Made by a program: the position numbers and the translations under genes. Below the pieces are notes generated by a model. That model made no database searches. It saw nothing but the letters and a program-made list of their open reading frames with translations, and was not told the DNA's origin. From assembly GCA_905478675.1 (NCBI GenBank), contig CAJQJI010000006.1, forward strand, positions 1 to 12,854: 12,854 nt of DNA. The letters are read 5' to 3'. The stretch is from Candidatus Altimarinota bacterium (GTDB lineage: Bacteria; Patescibacteriota; Gracilibacteria; UBA4473). Position 1 is the stretch's first letter; each line of letters starts with the position of its first letter. Shown here piece by piece: positions 6,003 to 12,854 of the stretch.

Positions 6003-6063
6003 CCTGCCTGCCGGCAGGCAGGGCCGCGTAATACGCATTAAATTGAGTTAGCCTCGCAATGAC
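6003..6063 (-). repeat. GC-rich perfect palindrome plus a GTCATTGCGAGGC end motif (intergenic repeat)
   Basis: CCTGCCTGCCGGCAGGCAGG (6003-6022) is a perfect 20-base palindrome, much richer in GC than its surroundings. Forty bases away, read on the minus strand, is GTCATTGCGAGGC (6063-6051), and between them lies the inverted repeat GCGTA-A-TACGC. From memory, GTCATTGCGAGG-type ends and CCTGCCGGCAGG palindromes recur in the intergenic DNA of many bacteria, Patescibacteria included. In the minus direction the palindrome follows the gpmI stop and is followed by a T-rich stretch, so it might also act as a terminator. Confidence 0.55.
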
Positions 6064-6070
6064 AAGTAGG

Positions 6071-7582
6071 TTATTCTATTAAGCTGTGCCCTTCCATTTC
6101 TTCTGGTTTTGCAATTTCTAGTAACTCACAAATGGTTGGCGCTACGTCAGCCAGCGTCCCTTTTGTTGCTAGAGTTGGTTCCGAACCATCCGCTTTAATT
6201 AAGCGAAATGGCACTAAGTTTTTAGAATGCGTAGGACACGGTGTGTGTCCATCAGGCATAATCATTTCTTCACAATTACCGTGATCCGCCGTAATAATTA
6301 AATCATAGCCTTGCGCTTGGACCACCGGCACCAAACGCTGTAATTCACGATCTAAGGTTTCCACCGCTTTAATCGTTGCCGGAATATCGGCCGAGTGCCC
6401 CACTAAATCACCGTTAGCATAATTATGCACCACTAAGTTAAAGTCTTTTTCTTCTAGCTTCGCAATCGTCTTAGTCGTGTGTTCTGCCGCTGACATTTCT
6501 GGCGCATCCGCATAACTAGGCACTTTTGGGCTGTCGACCAAAATACGTTCTTCGCCTTCAAACAAAGCCTTTTTCTCGCCTGAAAAAAAGAACGTTACAT
6601 GGTTTACCTTATCGGTTTCAGCGACTCGTAATTGTGTACCACCTTTTTCTGACACAATTTGCCCGAGTGTGTTTTTGATCGGCTCAGCCGAAAGCGAAAA
6701 AATAATATTCGCTCGATCGTAATAGTTTCCAAAAATACCAAAATTAGCCGGATCACACACAAACGGACGTTCAAACCCAGCAAATTCTTCATCACAAAAC
6801 GCCGCCATAATTTGTCGCATGCGGTCGGTTCTAAAATTAAAACAAATTACTACATCATCTTTTTCAATTTGCCCTTTTTTAGCTAATAGTTGTGGTGGTA
6901 AATAATAATCTGACTTTGTATCTTCTTGATAAAATTCATCAATGACTGTCTCCCAAGACTTCTCTGTAGGGGCTACGTCTACACCGGTTAAGACATCGTA
7001 CTCGGCCTGAGTCCGATCCCAGTTCGTGTCTCGATCCATGCCAAAAAATCGGCCGCCAATGCTCGCCATGGTGCCTACCTTATGTTTTTCAATTTCTTCT
7101 AAATACGTTTTAGCCGTTCGTTCTGGCACATCCCGACCATCTAAAAAGCTGTGCACATAGACGTCTGGAATATTAAATTTTTCCGCCATTTGGCTAAGTC
7201 CAAACAGATGTGGCAAAAAGCTGTGAATGCCACCATCGCTCGCTAAGCCTAAAAAATGAATCCGCCCTTTTTTTTGGGCTTTGGTAAATAAAGCTTTTAA
7301 GTTTTCTTTCTCAAAAAAAGTGCCCGCCTCAATTTCGTCGTTAATTTTTGTTAAAATATGTTTTACCGGCCGTCCAGCTCCAATCGTAACGTGCCCTACT
7401 TCAGAACCGCCCATTTGAAACTCTGGCAAGCCCACACTATGTCCATGCGCTTTTAAGTGTGATATTTTTTCTGCGGGCAAAAGCTTGTCTAAATAAGGCG
7501 TATTCGCCAATGTTACAGCATTCCCTTTACCTTCTTTAGCTAAACCGAATCCGTCTAAAATCACTAAGTATACTTTTTTCAT
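6071..7582 (-). CDS. gpmI: 2,3-bisphosphoglycerate-independent phosphoglycerate mutase
   Basis: A 503-residue enzyme that interconverts 3-phosphoglycerate and 2-phosphoglycerate in glycolysis, using two metal ions (usually manganese) and a phosphoserine intermediate. It belongs to the alkaline phosphatase superfamily, and the length is normal. Visible active-site residues are D10 (ILDGFG), the phosphorylated serine S60 (GGSEVGH), H120 (SDGGIHS), R150-D151 (DGRDV), the MDRDTNWDR segment at 182-190, R251 and R254 (FRTDR), K325 (ETDK), D392 and H396 (NGDLVGH), D433-H434 (ADHGN) and H452 (THS). So both the phosphatase core and the inserted transferase domain are complete. Unusually, the residue before S60 is Gly, where most members have Asn (MGNSEVGH). 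The start fits the conserved N-terminus. There is no Shine-Dalgarno site. It is convergent with the M16 gene and divergent from the PilX-like gene. Confidence 0.97.
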   Translation of the reverse strand: MKKVYLVILDGFGLAKEGKGNAVTLANTPYLDKLLPAEKISHLKAHGHSVGLPEFQMGGSEVGHVTIGAGRPVKHILTKINDEIEAGTFFEKENLKALFTKAQKKGRIHFLGLASDGGIHSFLPHLFGLSQMAEKFNIPDVYVHSFLDGRDVPERTAKTYLEEIEKHKVGTMASIGGRFFGMDRDTNWDRTQAEYDVLTGVDVAPTEKSWETVIDEFYQEDTKSDYYLPPQLLAKKGQIEKDDVVICFNFRTDRMRQIMAAFCDEEFAGFERPFVCDPANFGIFGNYYDRANIIFSLSAEPIKNTLGQIVSEKGGTQLRVAETDKVNHVTFFFSGEKKALFEGEERILVDSPKVPSYADAPEMSAAEHTTKTIAKLEEKDFNLVVHNYANGDLVGHSADIPATIKAVETLDRELQRLVPVVQAQGYDLIITADHGNCEEMIMPDGHTPCPTHSKNLVPFRLIKADGSEPTLATKGTLADVAPTICELLEIAKPEEMEGHSLIE

Positions 7583-7592
7583 TACTCAAATT

Positions 7593-7601
7593 GTAATACC
7601 A
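7593..7601 (-). promoter_or_regulatory. Possible extended -10 promoter of gpmI
   Basis: Minus strand TGGTATTAC (7601-7593) fits the extended -10 pattern TGnTATAAT at most positions. The start would be near 7586, only a few bases before ATG 7582, giving a nearly leaderless mRNA. No clear -35 is present, so this is tentative. Confidence 0.3.
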
Positions 7602-7656
7602 CTTCACTAAATCAGCTAGAAAACAAATCGCTTAATCGTTTAATAAGTGTTAAAAT

Positions 7657-7663
7657 AAGGGGG
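7657..7663 (+). promoter_or_regulatory. Shine-Dalgarno site of the PilX-like gene
   Basis: AAGGGGG lies five bases before ATG 7669. A TAAAAT at 7651-7656 resembles a -10 element, but a transcript from it would start within this site and lose it, so the promoter is probably elsewhere. Confidence 0.6.
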
Positions 7664-7668
7664 TAAAT

Positions 7669-8796
7669 ATGAAAACAAAAGTTGAGGGCATTTCGATTTT
7701 TATCTCAATGGGAACTTCTCTTTTAGTTCTCAGCTTAGCTTTTGCGACGCTTAATTCAATTGGTAGATCTCTAGACCAAGCCTCTAATATTCAGCGAAGT
7801 ACTCAACTATTTTTTGCCTCAGAATCTGGCGCGGAAGCCGCTTTTTTCCATCATAATGCTCGTGGAGCCGGCATTAACTTTACGGGCACACATGGTACGC
7901 AAGACATCAGTCACCCCAGTATTAATGCTGAAACTACGTGGTCTATTGAAGGTCGTACGAACCAGGTCGATAATGCGATCAACAACGACGCCACTTTCGT
8001 CGATATTTTAAAGGAAGGACAGACTTATAAAATTCCTTTTCAATGGGATCGTTCAACCGATCCTGGTCAAGATCCCCCTCAAGTCAGTGTTGGTCGCTAT
8101 GATTCCCCTAATACGACGGATGAATTTGTTCTCACTTTTTTCCAAACTCCAGACGATATTCCAAACTCGCAAGCTTTAAGCGATTTTAAAGAACGTTATG
8201 GTTTTCAGGCTGATGCTTTTGACCCACTCCAAGGCTCTTTTGATTTCGGAAAAACAGGCGATGAAGAAATCTTAATTGATTGGTCTATCACCCGAAAAAA
8301 CAGTGTTCAAGGCGTACAAACATTTATTCCAACAAATAACCAAGACTGTTCTGGATATGTTTCAGGAATTGGCGCGGGGTATATTTGTGAAGACGATATT
8401 CGTGATTTTGGAGCTGGCGGTATTAGGATCCGGGCCGACGATCCACTCCCTGGGAAAGTGCTTCCAGGCTCTAAAGATGATTCTTTAGATTATTTTTGGA
8501 GTTGCACCGCTACCGGTGGCACCAATCCGCCTTTAGTTTTAGGAGAAGACTGCAGTGACTACCAACTAACCATTCGCCCACTACTAAAATTAAATGACAC
8601 TATTTCAGGCGCTAAAGTGCCAGGCATACCATTTGAAATTAAATTAGATGTAGATGGCCCAGTTCCGACACATTTCCCGCTTAATACTTACACGGTCGTT
8701 TCAGATGTAAATCAAGAAGACTTTTCACAACGCATTGAAATAGAAGTGCCAGAAAGAACTTCTATTGGGGCTTTTGATTACGTAATCTTTGACTAA
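7669..8796 (+). CDS. PilX-type pilin-like / type IV pilus-associated protein
   Basis: A 375-residue protein with one N-terminal membrane helix at about residues 8-28 (ISIFISMGTSLLVLSLAFAT), leading without a break into an amphipathic helix (IGRSLDQASNIQRSTQLFFA) and then the motif FFASESGAEAAFFHHN. A helix followed by '[FY]xAxExGxExA' is the hallmark of PilX-type N-termini, minor pilins or pilus assembly factors. The rest is a large outer region of Gly/Asp/Pro-rich beta character with four cysteines that could form two disulphides. A classical prepilin peptidase site (G-F-[ST]-L-x-E) is not evident, as in PilX-like proteins of Patescibacteria. No other pilus genes are in the window, so its machinery must be encoded elsewhere. 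The Shine-Dalgarno site AAGGGGG supports the start. It is convergent with pyrH. Confidence 0.72.
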   Translation: MKTKVEGISIFISMGTSLLVLSLAFATLNSIGRSLDQASNIQRSTQLFFASESGAEAAFFHHNARGAGINFTGTHGTQDISHPSINAETTWSIEGRTNQVDNAINNDATFVDILKEGQTYKIPFQWDRSTDPGQDPPQVSVGRYDSPNTTDEFVLTFFQTPDDIPNSQALSDFKERYGFQADAFDPLQGSFDFGKTGDEEILIDWSITRKNSVQGVQTFIPTNNQDCSGYVSGIGAGYICEDDIRDFGAGGIRIRADDPLPGKVLPGSKDDSLDYFWSCTATGGTNPPLVLGEDCSDYQLTIRPLLKLNDTISGAKVPGIPFEIKLDVDGPVPTHFPLNTYTVVSDVNQEDFSQRIEIEVPERTSIGAFDYVIFD

Positions 8797-8804
8797 TAAA
8801 TAGA

Positions 8805-8842
8805 AACAAAAAAGCTGCTATAAATCTATTTTCAAGCAACTT
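8805..8842 (-). terminator. Rho-independent terminator of pyrH
   Basis: On the minus strand AAGTTGCT (8842-8835) pairs with AGCAGCTT (8819-8812) across eight positions, including one U-G wobble. The run TTTTTTGTTT follows. It begins ten bases after the pyrH stop. On the plus strand the same arms would have a C-A mismatch and no T run, so the strand assignment is clear. Confidence 0.65.
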
Positions 8843-8851
8843 AGCCACTAA

Positions 8852-9562
8852 TTAACTAATTTTTGTACCAACGTCTTCACCACAAACCACTTTAGAAATA
8901 TTGTTTGGTTCCATAAGTTTAAAAACCACAATAGGCATTTTATTATCACGACATTGAGCAATGGCGGTTCCATCCATTACTTTTAAATTTTTTTCTAAAA
9001 CTTCATCAAACGTTACCGCTTTATAGCGGGTGGCGTCTGGGGTTGTTCGTGGATCCGCATTATAAACACCATCTACATTGGTGGCTTTAAGCAGTACATC
9101 ACATTCAAGCTCTAGCGCTCTCAAAGCGGCAGCTGAGTCTGTTGTAAAATAAGGATTTCCCGTCCCCGCCGCACAAATAACAATCCGGCTCTTTTCTAAA
9201 TGCCGTTCGGCTCGTCGGCGAATATAGCTTTCTGAAACTGACGGAATATCTAACGCCGAACAAACTCGCGTGTAAATACCACGTTTCTCTAAATGCGCTT
9301 GTAGGGCGACTGAATTCATCACTGTGCCAAGCATTCCAATGTAATCTGAAGGCACACGATCAATACCTGAATCACCATTGTCGCTCCCTCTCCAAATATT
9401 TCCCGCCCCAATCACAATTGCAATTTCAACCCCCATTTTATGAACGGCTTCTACCTCCTCACAAATGCGGTCTAAAATACCATAATCAATCCCGAATTCC
9501 TTATCTCCTAGCAACGCCTCACCCGACAACTTAAGCAGAATTCGTTTATAGATTGGTTTCAT
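8852..9562 (-). CDS. pyrH: Uridylate kinase (UMP kinase)
   Basis: A 236-residue hexameric-type bacterial UMP kinase of the amino acid kinase fold, making UDP from UMP and ATP in pyrimidine nucleotide synthesis. Visible signatures are the N-terminal phosphate-binding YKRILLKLSGEAL (residues 5-17), IGAGNIWRG (51-59), DYIGMLGTVMNSVAL (73-87), AAGTGNPYFTTDSAAALRAL (131-150) for the phosphate and UMP sites, and KATNVDGVYNADP (159-171). The MDGTAIAQCRDNKMPIVVF segment is near the C-terminus. I start at ATG 9562, where the protein begins MKPIYKRI like its relatives. An in-frame GTG at 9586 would add eight residues and cannot be excluded, since neither start has a Shine-Dalgarno site. The frr and tsf genes that often accompany pyrH are absent here. 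Confidence 0.96.
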   Translation of the reverse strand: MKPIYKRILLKLSGEALLGDKEFGIDYGILDRICEEVEAVHKMGVEIAIVIGAGNIWRGSDNGDSGIDRVPSDYIGMLGTVMNSVALQAHLEKRGIYTRVCSALDIPSVSESYIRRRAERHLEKSRIVICAAGTGNPYFTTDSAAALRALELECDVLLKATNVDGVYNADPRTTPDATRYKAVTFDEVLEKNLKVMDGTAIAQCRDNKMPIVVFKLMEPNNISKVVCGEDVGTKIS

Positions 9563-9623
9563 CGCCGGCGAGTGTAAGTGAATCACAAATTTCAGGCAAC
9601 TCTATCTATTAAAATAAAACTAA

Positions 9624-9652
9624 ATTATAAATTTTGCGGCTATCATCATAAA
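9624..9652 (-). promoter_or_regulatory. Probable promoter of pyrH
   Basis: On the minus strand a perfect -10 TATAAT (9629-9624) stands 17 bases after a weak -35 TTTATG (9652-9647). Transcription would begin near 9617, giving a leader of about 55 bases to ATG 9562, or about 31 to GTG 9586. Confidence 0.5.
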
Positions 9653-9749
9653 ACCGGCCCACTTATTTTTTAAACTTTATTGATACCACGCTAGAAGGTT
9701 GTGTTTTACAAGGGTTTAGTCTAGGGTGCAAATCCATTTAAAAACTACC

Positions 9750-11513
9750 ATGACTCTCACCTTCAAAGACCTAGGCTTATCTCAATCAGTCCTCGACGCC
9801 ATTACTAAAAAAGGCTTTGAAGAACCGACTGAAATTCAAACCAAAACGATTCCGCTCTTGCTTGAATCAAAACAAGACGTCATTGCCCAAGCGCAAACGG
9901 GGACCGGTAAAACGGCCACTTTTGGTTTAGTATTCACCGATCGTTTAATTCCTGGAAAATCAAAAGCGCCTCAAGCCATTGTCCTCGCCCCAACCCGAGA
10001 ACTAGCCGTACAAGTAGCCGAAGAAATTAATTCTTTAAAAGGAGATAAACCTTTAAAAGTGGTTCCAATTTACGGAGGTCAATCATGGAGTCTTCAACAA
10101 AAACACCTGCGTGGTGGCGTAGATATTGTGGTTGGAACGCCTGGGCGAGTTCAGGAACACCTAGACCGAGGCACCTTAAAACTAGATGAAGTCGAATATT
10201 TCGTGCTCGATGAAGCCGATGAAATGCTCAATATGGGGTTTGTCGAAGATATTGAAAAAATTCTGGAACACGTAAACCCAAACCGCCAAGTGCTACTGTT
10301 TTCAGCCACAATGCCAAGCCGCATTGCGAATCTGGCTAAAAAATATATGCGAAACGCGGTAACGATTAAAACAGAAAAAGATAGAATTGCGAATAACGCC
10401 GTTGATCAGATTTATTTTGAAGTTTTACAGCGAGATAAATTTGAAGCCTTATGTCGAATTATTGATGTAGAAGAGGAATTCTACGGAATTATTTTCTGTC
10501 GCACCAAAATTGAATGTGACCAAGTTAGTAAACAATTAAGTGATCGCGGCTATCGAGCCGCCGCCATGCATGGCGATGTCTCTCAAGACTTACGAGAACG
10601 TATGCTACGAAGCTTTAAAAGAAAAGAAACCGAAGTACTCGTAGCCACAGATGTAGCGGCCCGAGGAATTGATGTAAATGATTTAACGCACGTTATTAAT
10701 TACAGTCTGCCACAAAATTCAGAAAGCTATGTACACCGAATCGGTCGAACGGGCCGCGCTGGAAAAGACGGAAAAGCCATTACCTTAATTACCCCGTCTG
10801 AGTTTAGAAAACTACGAAGTTTTGAATACGCCGCTAAAGCAGAAATAACCAAACAAGCGATTCCCAACAGCCAAGAAATGGTAAGGTTGAAGAAACTAAA
10901 ACTACTAAAAGAGTTAGATGAAATTTCCGCTGACCAAGCCGGTTTAACCGCTTATGAAGATTTAGCAATTGAGCTCTTTGAAGAGAAAAACCCACTAACG
11001 ATTATTGCTTCATTACTAAAGCACAGCTTTTCAAAAGAGTTAGACGAAAAAGCCTACAAACAAATTGCGGACACCCCAAAAGGACGAAACACGCCCGTTG
11101 GAGGACGAGCTAATACCCGTTCGCAATCAAGAGGTCCGTCTGAATTTGGAACGACTCGATTGTTTTTAACCACCGGACGGAAAGACGGCGCAAATCCAGG
11201 AAAAATTCTGCATATGATTGATACTGAGTTTGGCGTGCCTGGCGATAACGTAGGGAGAATTGATATTATGGATTCCTACTCATTTATTTCCGTACCAATG
11301 CGTGAAGCCGAAATGATTTTAGACGCCTTTAATAATATTAAAAAAGAAGGCGGCTTTGCTACCGTCCGAGTCGAACGGGCCAGTGAAGACAAAAACGCCG
11401 ACCGTTACCCTAAAAGCAATGGTCGCAACAGCGGTAAACGAGGAGGGCACAAAGGAAAACCTCGCAGCGCAAACGGAGAAAAAGGCGGATACAAAGGCAA
11501 AAAACGAGACTAA
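9750..11513 (+). CDS. deaD: DEAD-box ATP-dependent RNA helicase, DeaD/CsdA type
   Basis: A 587-residue protein with the full helicase core. The Q motif region is FKDLGL through EEPTEIQ (5-30), Walker A is AQTGTGKT (48-55), then PTREL (81-85), GG (109-110), TPGR (130-133), DEAD (154-157), SAT (185-187), IIFCRTK (247-253), TDVAARGID (300-308) and HRIGRTGRAG (329-338). After a helical spacer, residues about 468-545 form a DbpA/CsdA-type RNA-binding domain (TTRLFLTTGRKDG, VGRIDIMDSYSFISVP). The tail is Gly/Lys/Arg-rich (GKRGGHKGKPRS, GGYKGKKRD) and would bind RNA without specificity. This layout and length match CsdA/DeaD proteins, which unwind RNA during ribosome assembly and cold growth. I chose ATG 9750; an in-frame GTG at 9726 would add eight residues. 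No Shine-Dalgarno site is visible. It is followed by a strong terminator. Confidence 0.95.
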   Translation: MTLTFKDLGLSQSVLDAITKKGFEEPTEIQTKTIPLLLESKQDVIAQAQTGTGKTATFGLVFTDRLIPGKSKAPQAIVLAPTRELAVQVAEEINSLKGDKPLKVVPIYGGQSWSLQQKHLRGGVDIVVGTPGRVQEHLDRGTLKLDEVEYFVLDEADEMLNMGFVEDIEKILEHVNPNRQVLLFSATMPSRIANLAKKYMRNAVTIKTEKDRIANNAVDQIYFEVLQRDKFEALCRIIDVEEEFYGIIFCRTKIECDQVSKQLSDRGYRAAAMHGDVSQDLRERMLRSFKRKETEVLVATDVAARGIDVNDLTHVINYSLPQNSESYVHRIGRTGRAGKDGKAITLITPSEFRKLRSFEYAAKAEITKQAIPNSQEMVRLKKLKLLKELDEISADQAGLTAYEDLAIELFEEKNPLTIIASLLKHSFSKELDEKAYKQIADTPKGRNTPVGGRANTRSQSRGPSEFGTTRLFLTTGRKDGANPGKILHMIDTEFGVPGDNVGRIDIMDSYSFISVPMREAEMILDAFNNIKKEGGFATVRVERASEDKNADRYPKSNGRNSGKRGGHKGKPRSANGEKGGYKGKKRD

Positions 11514-11531
11514 CAAGCCCTTTAAACAAAC

Positions 11532-11569
11532 TTAAAAAGCCCACGCCAGAATAAGCTGTGGGCTTTTTT
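11532..11569. terminator. Bidirectional Rho-independent terminator between deaD and the SulP gene
   Basis: AAAAAGCCCAC (11534-11544) pairs perfectly with GTGGGCTTTTT (11558-11568), an 11-bp stem with a 13-base loop. A run of T follows on the plus strand, and the A run on the left arm supplies T on the minus strand. It lies between the convergent stops at 11513 and 11599 and can serve both genes. Confidence 0.88.
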
Positions 11570-11598
11570 AAAATACAAAGATCAAACAAATCAGCCTC

Positions 11599-12854
11599 CT
11601 AAGCTTCTGGTTTGTAATTTTCTTCGATCGTAATAGCACTAATTTTATCGGCATTTTCAAGCAAGGTCCGACAATTTTCTCCCGGGCGAACCACCGTAAA
11701 TTTCTTACCCGCGTCTTTATATTTAATCGCGACCGAATCAATCGCTTCTAAGGCGGAAAAATCCATTACTCGAGCGTTTTTAAGATCCAAAATAACGGAC
11801 TTCGGATCCTTCGTGTAATCAAATAGATCTTTGAATCCAAGGACGGATCCAAAAAACAAGATGCCGTCTAAAGCGTACACTTTTGTTTTATCTTTTCGTA
11901 CACTCGTTTCTACCTCTAGGCGTTTTCCTTTTTCCCACGCAAACATAACCGTCGACATCAAAACCCCAATCACGACCGCCGTAGCTAAATCTAAAAACAC
12001 GGTAGAAATGGTAACGACCCCAATCACAATGTAGTCTTGCATTGGAATACGTTTTCCATATTTCAAACTTTCCCACTTAAAAGTAGAAATCACCACCATA
12101 AACATCAACCCAATTAAACTCGCTAACGGAATCGCGTTTACAAGCGGACCAGCAAACAAAATAAAAGCCAATAATGAGAGTGCGGCCACAATCCCAGAAA
12201 AACGAGTTCGTCCGCCAGATTGAACATTAATAATCGATTGGCCAATCATCGCACAGCCGCCCATTCCTCCCGTAAAACCGCTGGCAAAATTAGCCAACCC
12301 TTGCGCAAAAAATTCACGATCCACTTTCCCCTTCGTACGAGTCATGTCATCAATAACGCGCAGGGTTAAGGTCGCTTCCGTGGCGCCCACTAAGGCCGCA
12401 ATAAAAGCGTATGGAAAAATAGTTTTAAGCAGCTCCCAACTAATGGTCAATAACGGCATATGAAAGCTTGGCAAGGCGCCTTCAAGTTTCATTCCTGCAA
12501 AATCAGCCACGGTTGGCAATTGGTACACTCCATATTTAGTCAGTACTACCGAAAGCAGCGTAACCGTTGTAATGGCCACCAAACTAGAAGGCACCGCCTT
12601 GGTTACCCGGGGAAAGTATTGAATAATCGCCATAGTGAGCCCCACAAAGCCGAGCATAACCATTATTTCAGGCAACGGCATCCACACTTCATGCATTTGA
12701 GAAACGCCATTAACCAGCACTTCTTCTTTAACTTTAAACTGCTCCCACTGTGCGAAAAATATAACCAAAGCCAGCCCATTCAAAAAACCAAGCACTACTG
12801 AGTACGGAATAATAGAAGTAAATTTTCCCAGCTTCGTGACGCCCATAAGCATTT
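11599..12854 (-). CDS. SulP (SLC26) family anion transporter with C-terminal STAS domain (N-terminus off the right edge)
   Basis: At least 417 residues are visible. The frame reaches the window edge, and the first visible residues (LGKFTSIIPYSVVLGFLNGL) belong to the middle of the usual membrane domain. About 100-150 N-terminal residues, including the first helices of the substrate site, are therefore missing, and the ATG at 12852 is probably internal. Further helices follow, with the SulP landmark GGMGGCAMIGQSIINVQSGG and TRFSG after it. The last 110 or so residues form a STAS domain (VYALDGILFFGSVLGF, ILDLKNARVMDFSALEAIDS). The family moves sulfate, bicarbonate or other anions, often with sodium or protons. 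The GGMGGCAMIGQS stretch recalls BicA-like bicarbonate carriers, but substrate cannot be set from this. No sulfur or carbon genes are nearby. Confidence 0.9.
   Translation of the reverse strand, partial: MLMGVTKLGKFTSIIPYSVVLGFLNGLALVIFFAQWEQFKVKEEVLVNGVSQMHEVWMPLPEIMVMLGFVGLTMAIIQYFPRVTKAVPSSLVAITTVTLLSVVLTKYGVYQLPTVADFAGMKLEGALPSFHMPLLTISWELLKTIFPYAFIAALVGATEATLTLRVIDDMTRTKGKVDREFFAQGLANFASGFTGGMGGCAMIGQSIINVQSGGRTRFSGIVAALSLLAFILFAGPLVNAIPLASLIGLMFMVVISTFKWESLKYGKRIPMQDYIVIGVVTISTVFLDLATAVVIGVLMSTVMFAWEKGKRLEVETSVRKDKTKVYALDGILFFGSVLGFKDLFDYTKDPKSVILDLKNARVMDFSALEAIDSVAIKYKDAGKKFTVVRPGENCRTLLENADKISAITIEENYKPEA

Noticed and set aside
8276..8488. Second-frame open region inside the PilX-like gene, a possible nested gene.
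   Set aside because: There is no ribosome-binding site and no coherent domain, and the main frame is intact throughout.
12460..12801. Plus-strand 113-codon frame opposite the SulP gene.
   Set aside because: The minus-strand SulP frame has clear conserved membrane-domain motifs across this stretch; the opposite frame has none.

Overview
This 12.9 kb window is chromosomal bacterial DNA of low to moderate GC, with dense genes and short gaps. Several proteins have the look of Patescibacteria (Candidate Phyla Radiation) genomes: a lone PilX-type pilin-like protein, a small VirB2/TrbC-like membrane protein with a signal peptide, a 79-residue two-helix membrane protein, and a surface protein built from SLH, protease-inhibitor-like and DUF4377 domains. 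Many genes lack a clear Shine-Dalgarno site. A Peregrinibacteria-like or related lineage is my best guess, from memory of family distribution only. The standard genetic code fits: no real gene contains an in-frame TGA, so the UGA=Gly code of Gracilibacteria/Absconditabacteria is not indicated.

Layout. Bases 1-395 (minus) hold the start of a two-helix membrane protein cut by the left edge. Bases 499-738 (plus) encode a small membrane protein, followed by tRNA-Ala(UGC) and tRNA-Lys(UUU), both with encoded CCA, and a terminator. On the minus strand at 980-1471 is a bacterial PH-domain membrane protein. The plus strand then carries the SLH / triple I78-like / DUF4377 surface protein (1632-3236), a strong terminator, an ECF-type sigma factor (3296-3832), a one-helix membrane protein that begins one base after the sigma stop codon (likely its partner), and an M16 zinc peptidase (4535-5797). 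A 273-base gap between the convergent peptidase and gpmI holds three stacked inverted-repeat structures. Next come gpmI (minus, 6071-7582), the PilX-like gene (plus, 7669-8796), pyrH (minus, 8852-9562), a DeaD/CsdA-type RNA helicase (plus, 9750-11513), a bidirectional terminator, and a SulP anion transporter (minus, 11599 to the right edge, N-terminus missing).

How the genes fit together. The cytoplasmic genes are ordinary housekeeping: glycolysis (gpmI), pyrimidine nucleotides (pyrH), RNA remodelling (deaD) and two tRNAs. The more distinctive part is the envelope set: the SLH-anchored inhibitor-like array, the sigma/membrane-protein pair next to it, the M16 peptidase, the PilX-like protein, the PH-domain protein and the VirB2-like protein. 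The sigma pair could control envelope genes, but nothing in the sequence proves the target. No mobile element, CRISPR array, rRNA or origin was seen. The features most worth a second look are the triple I78-like array and the structured repeats at 5820-6063.
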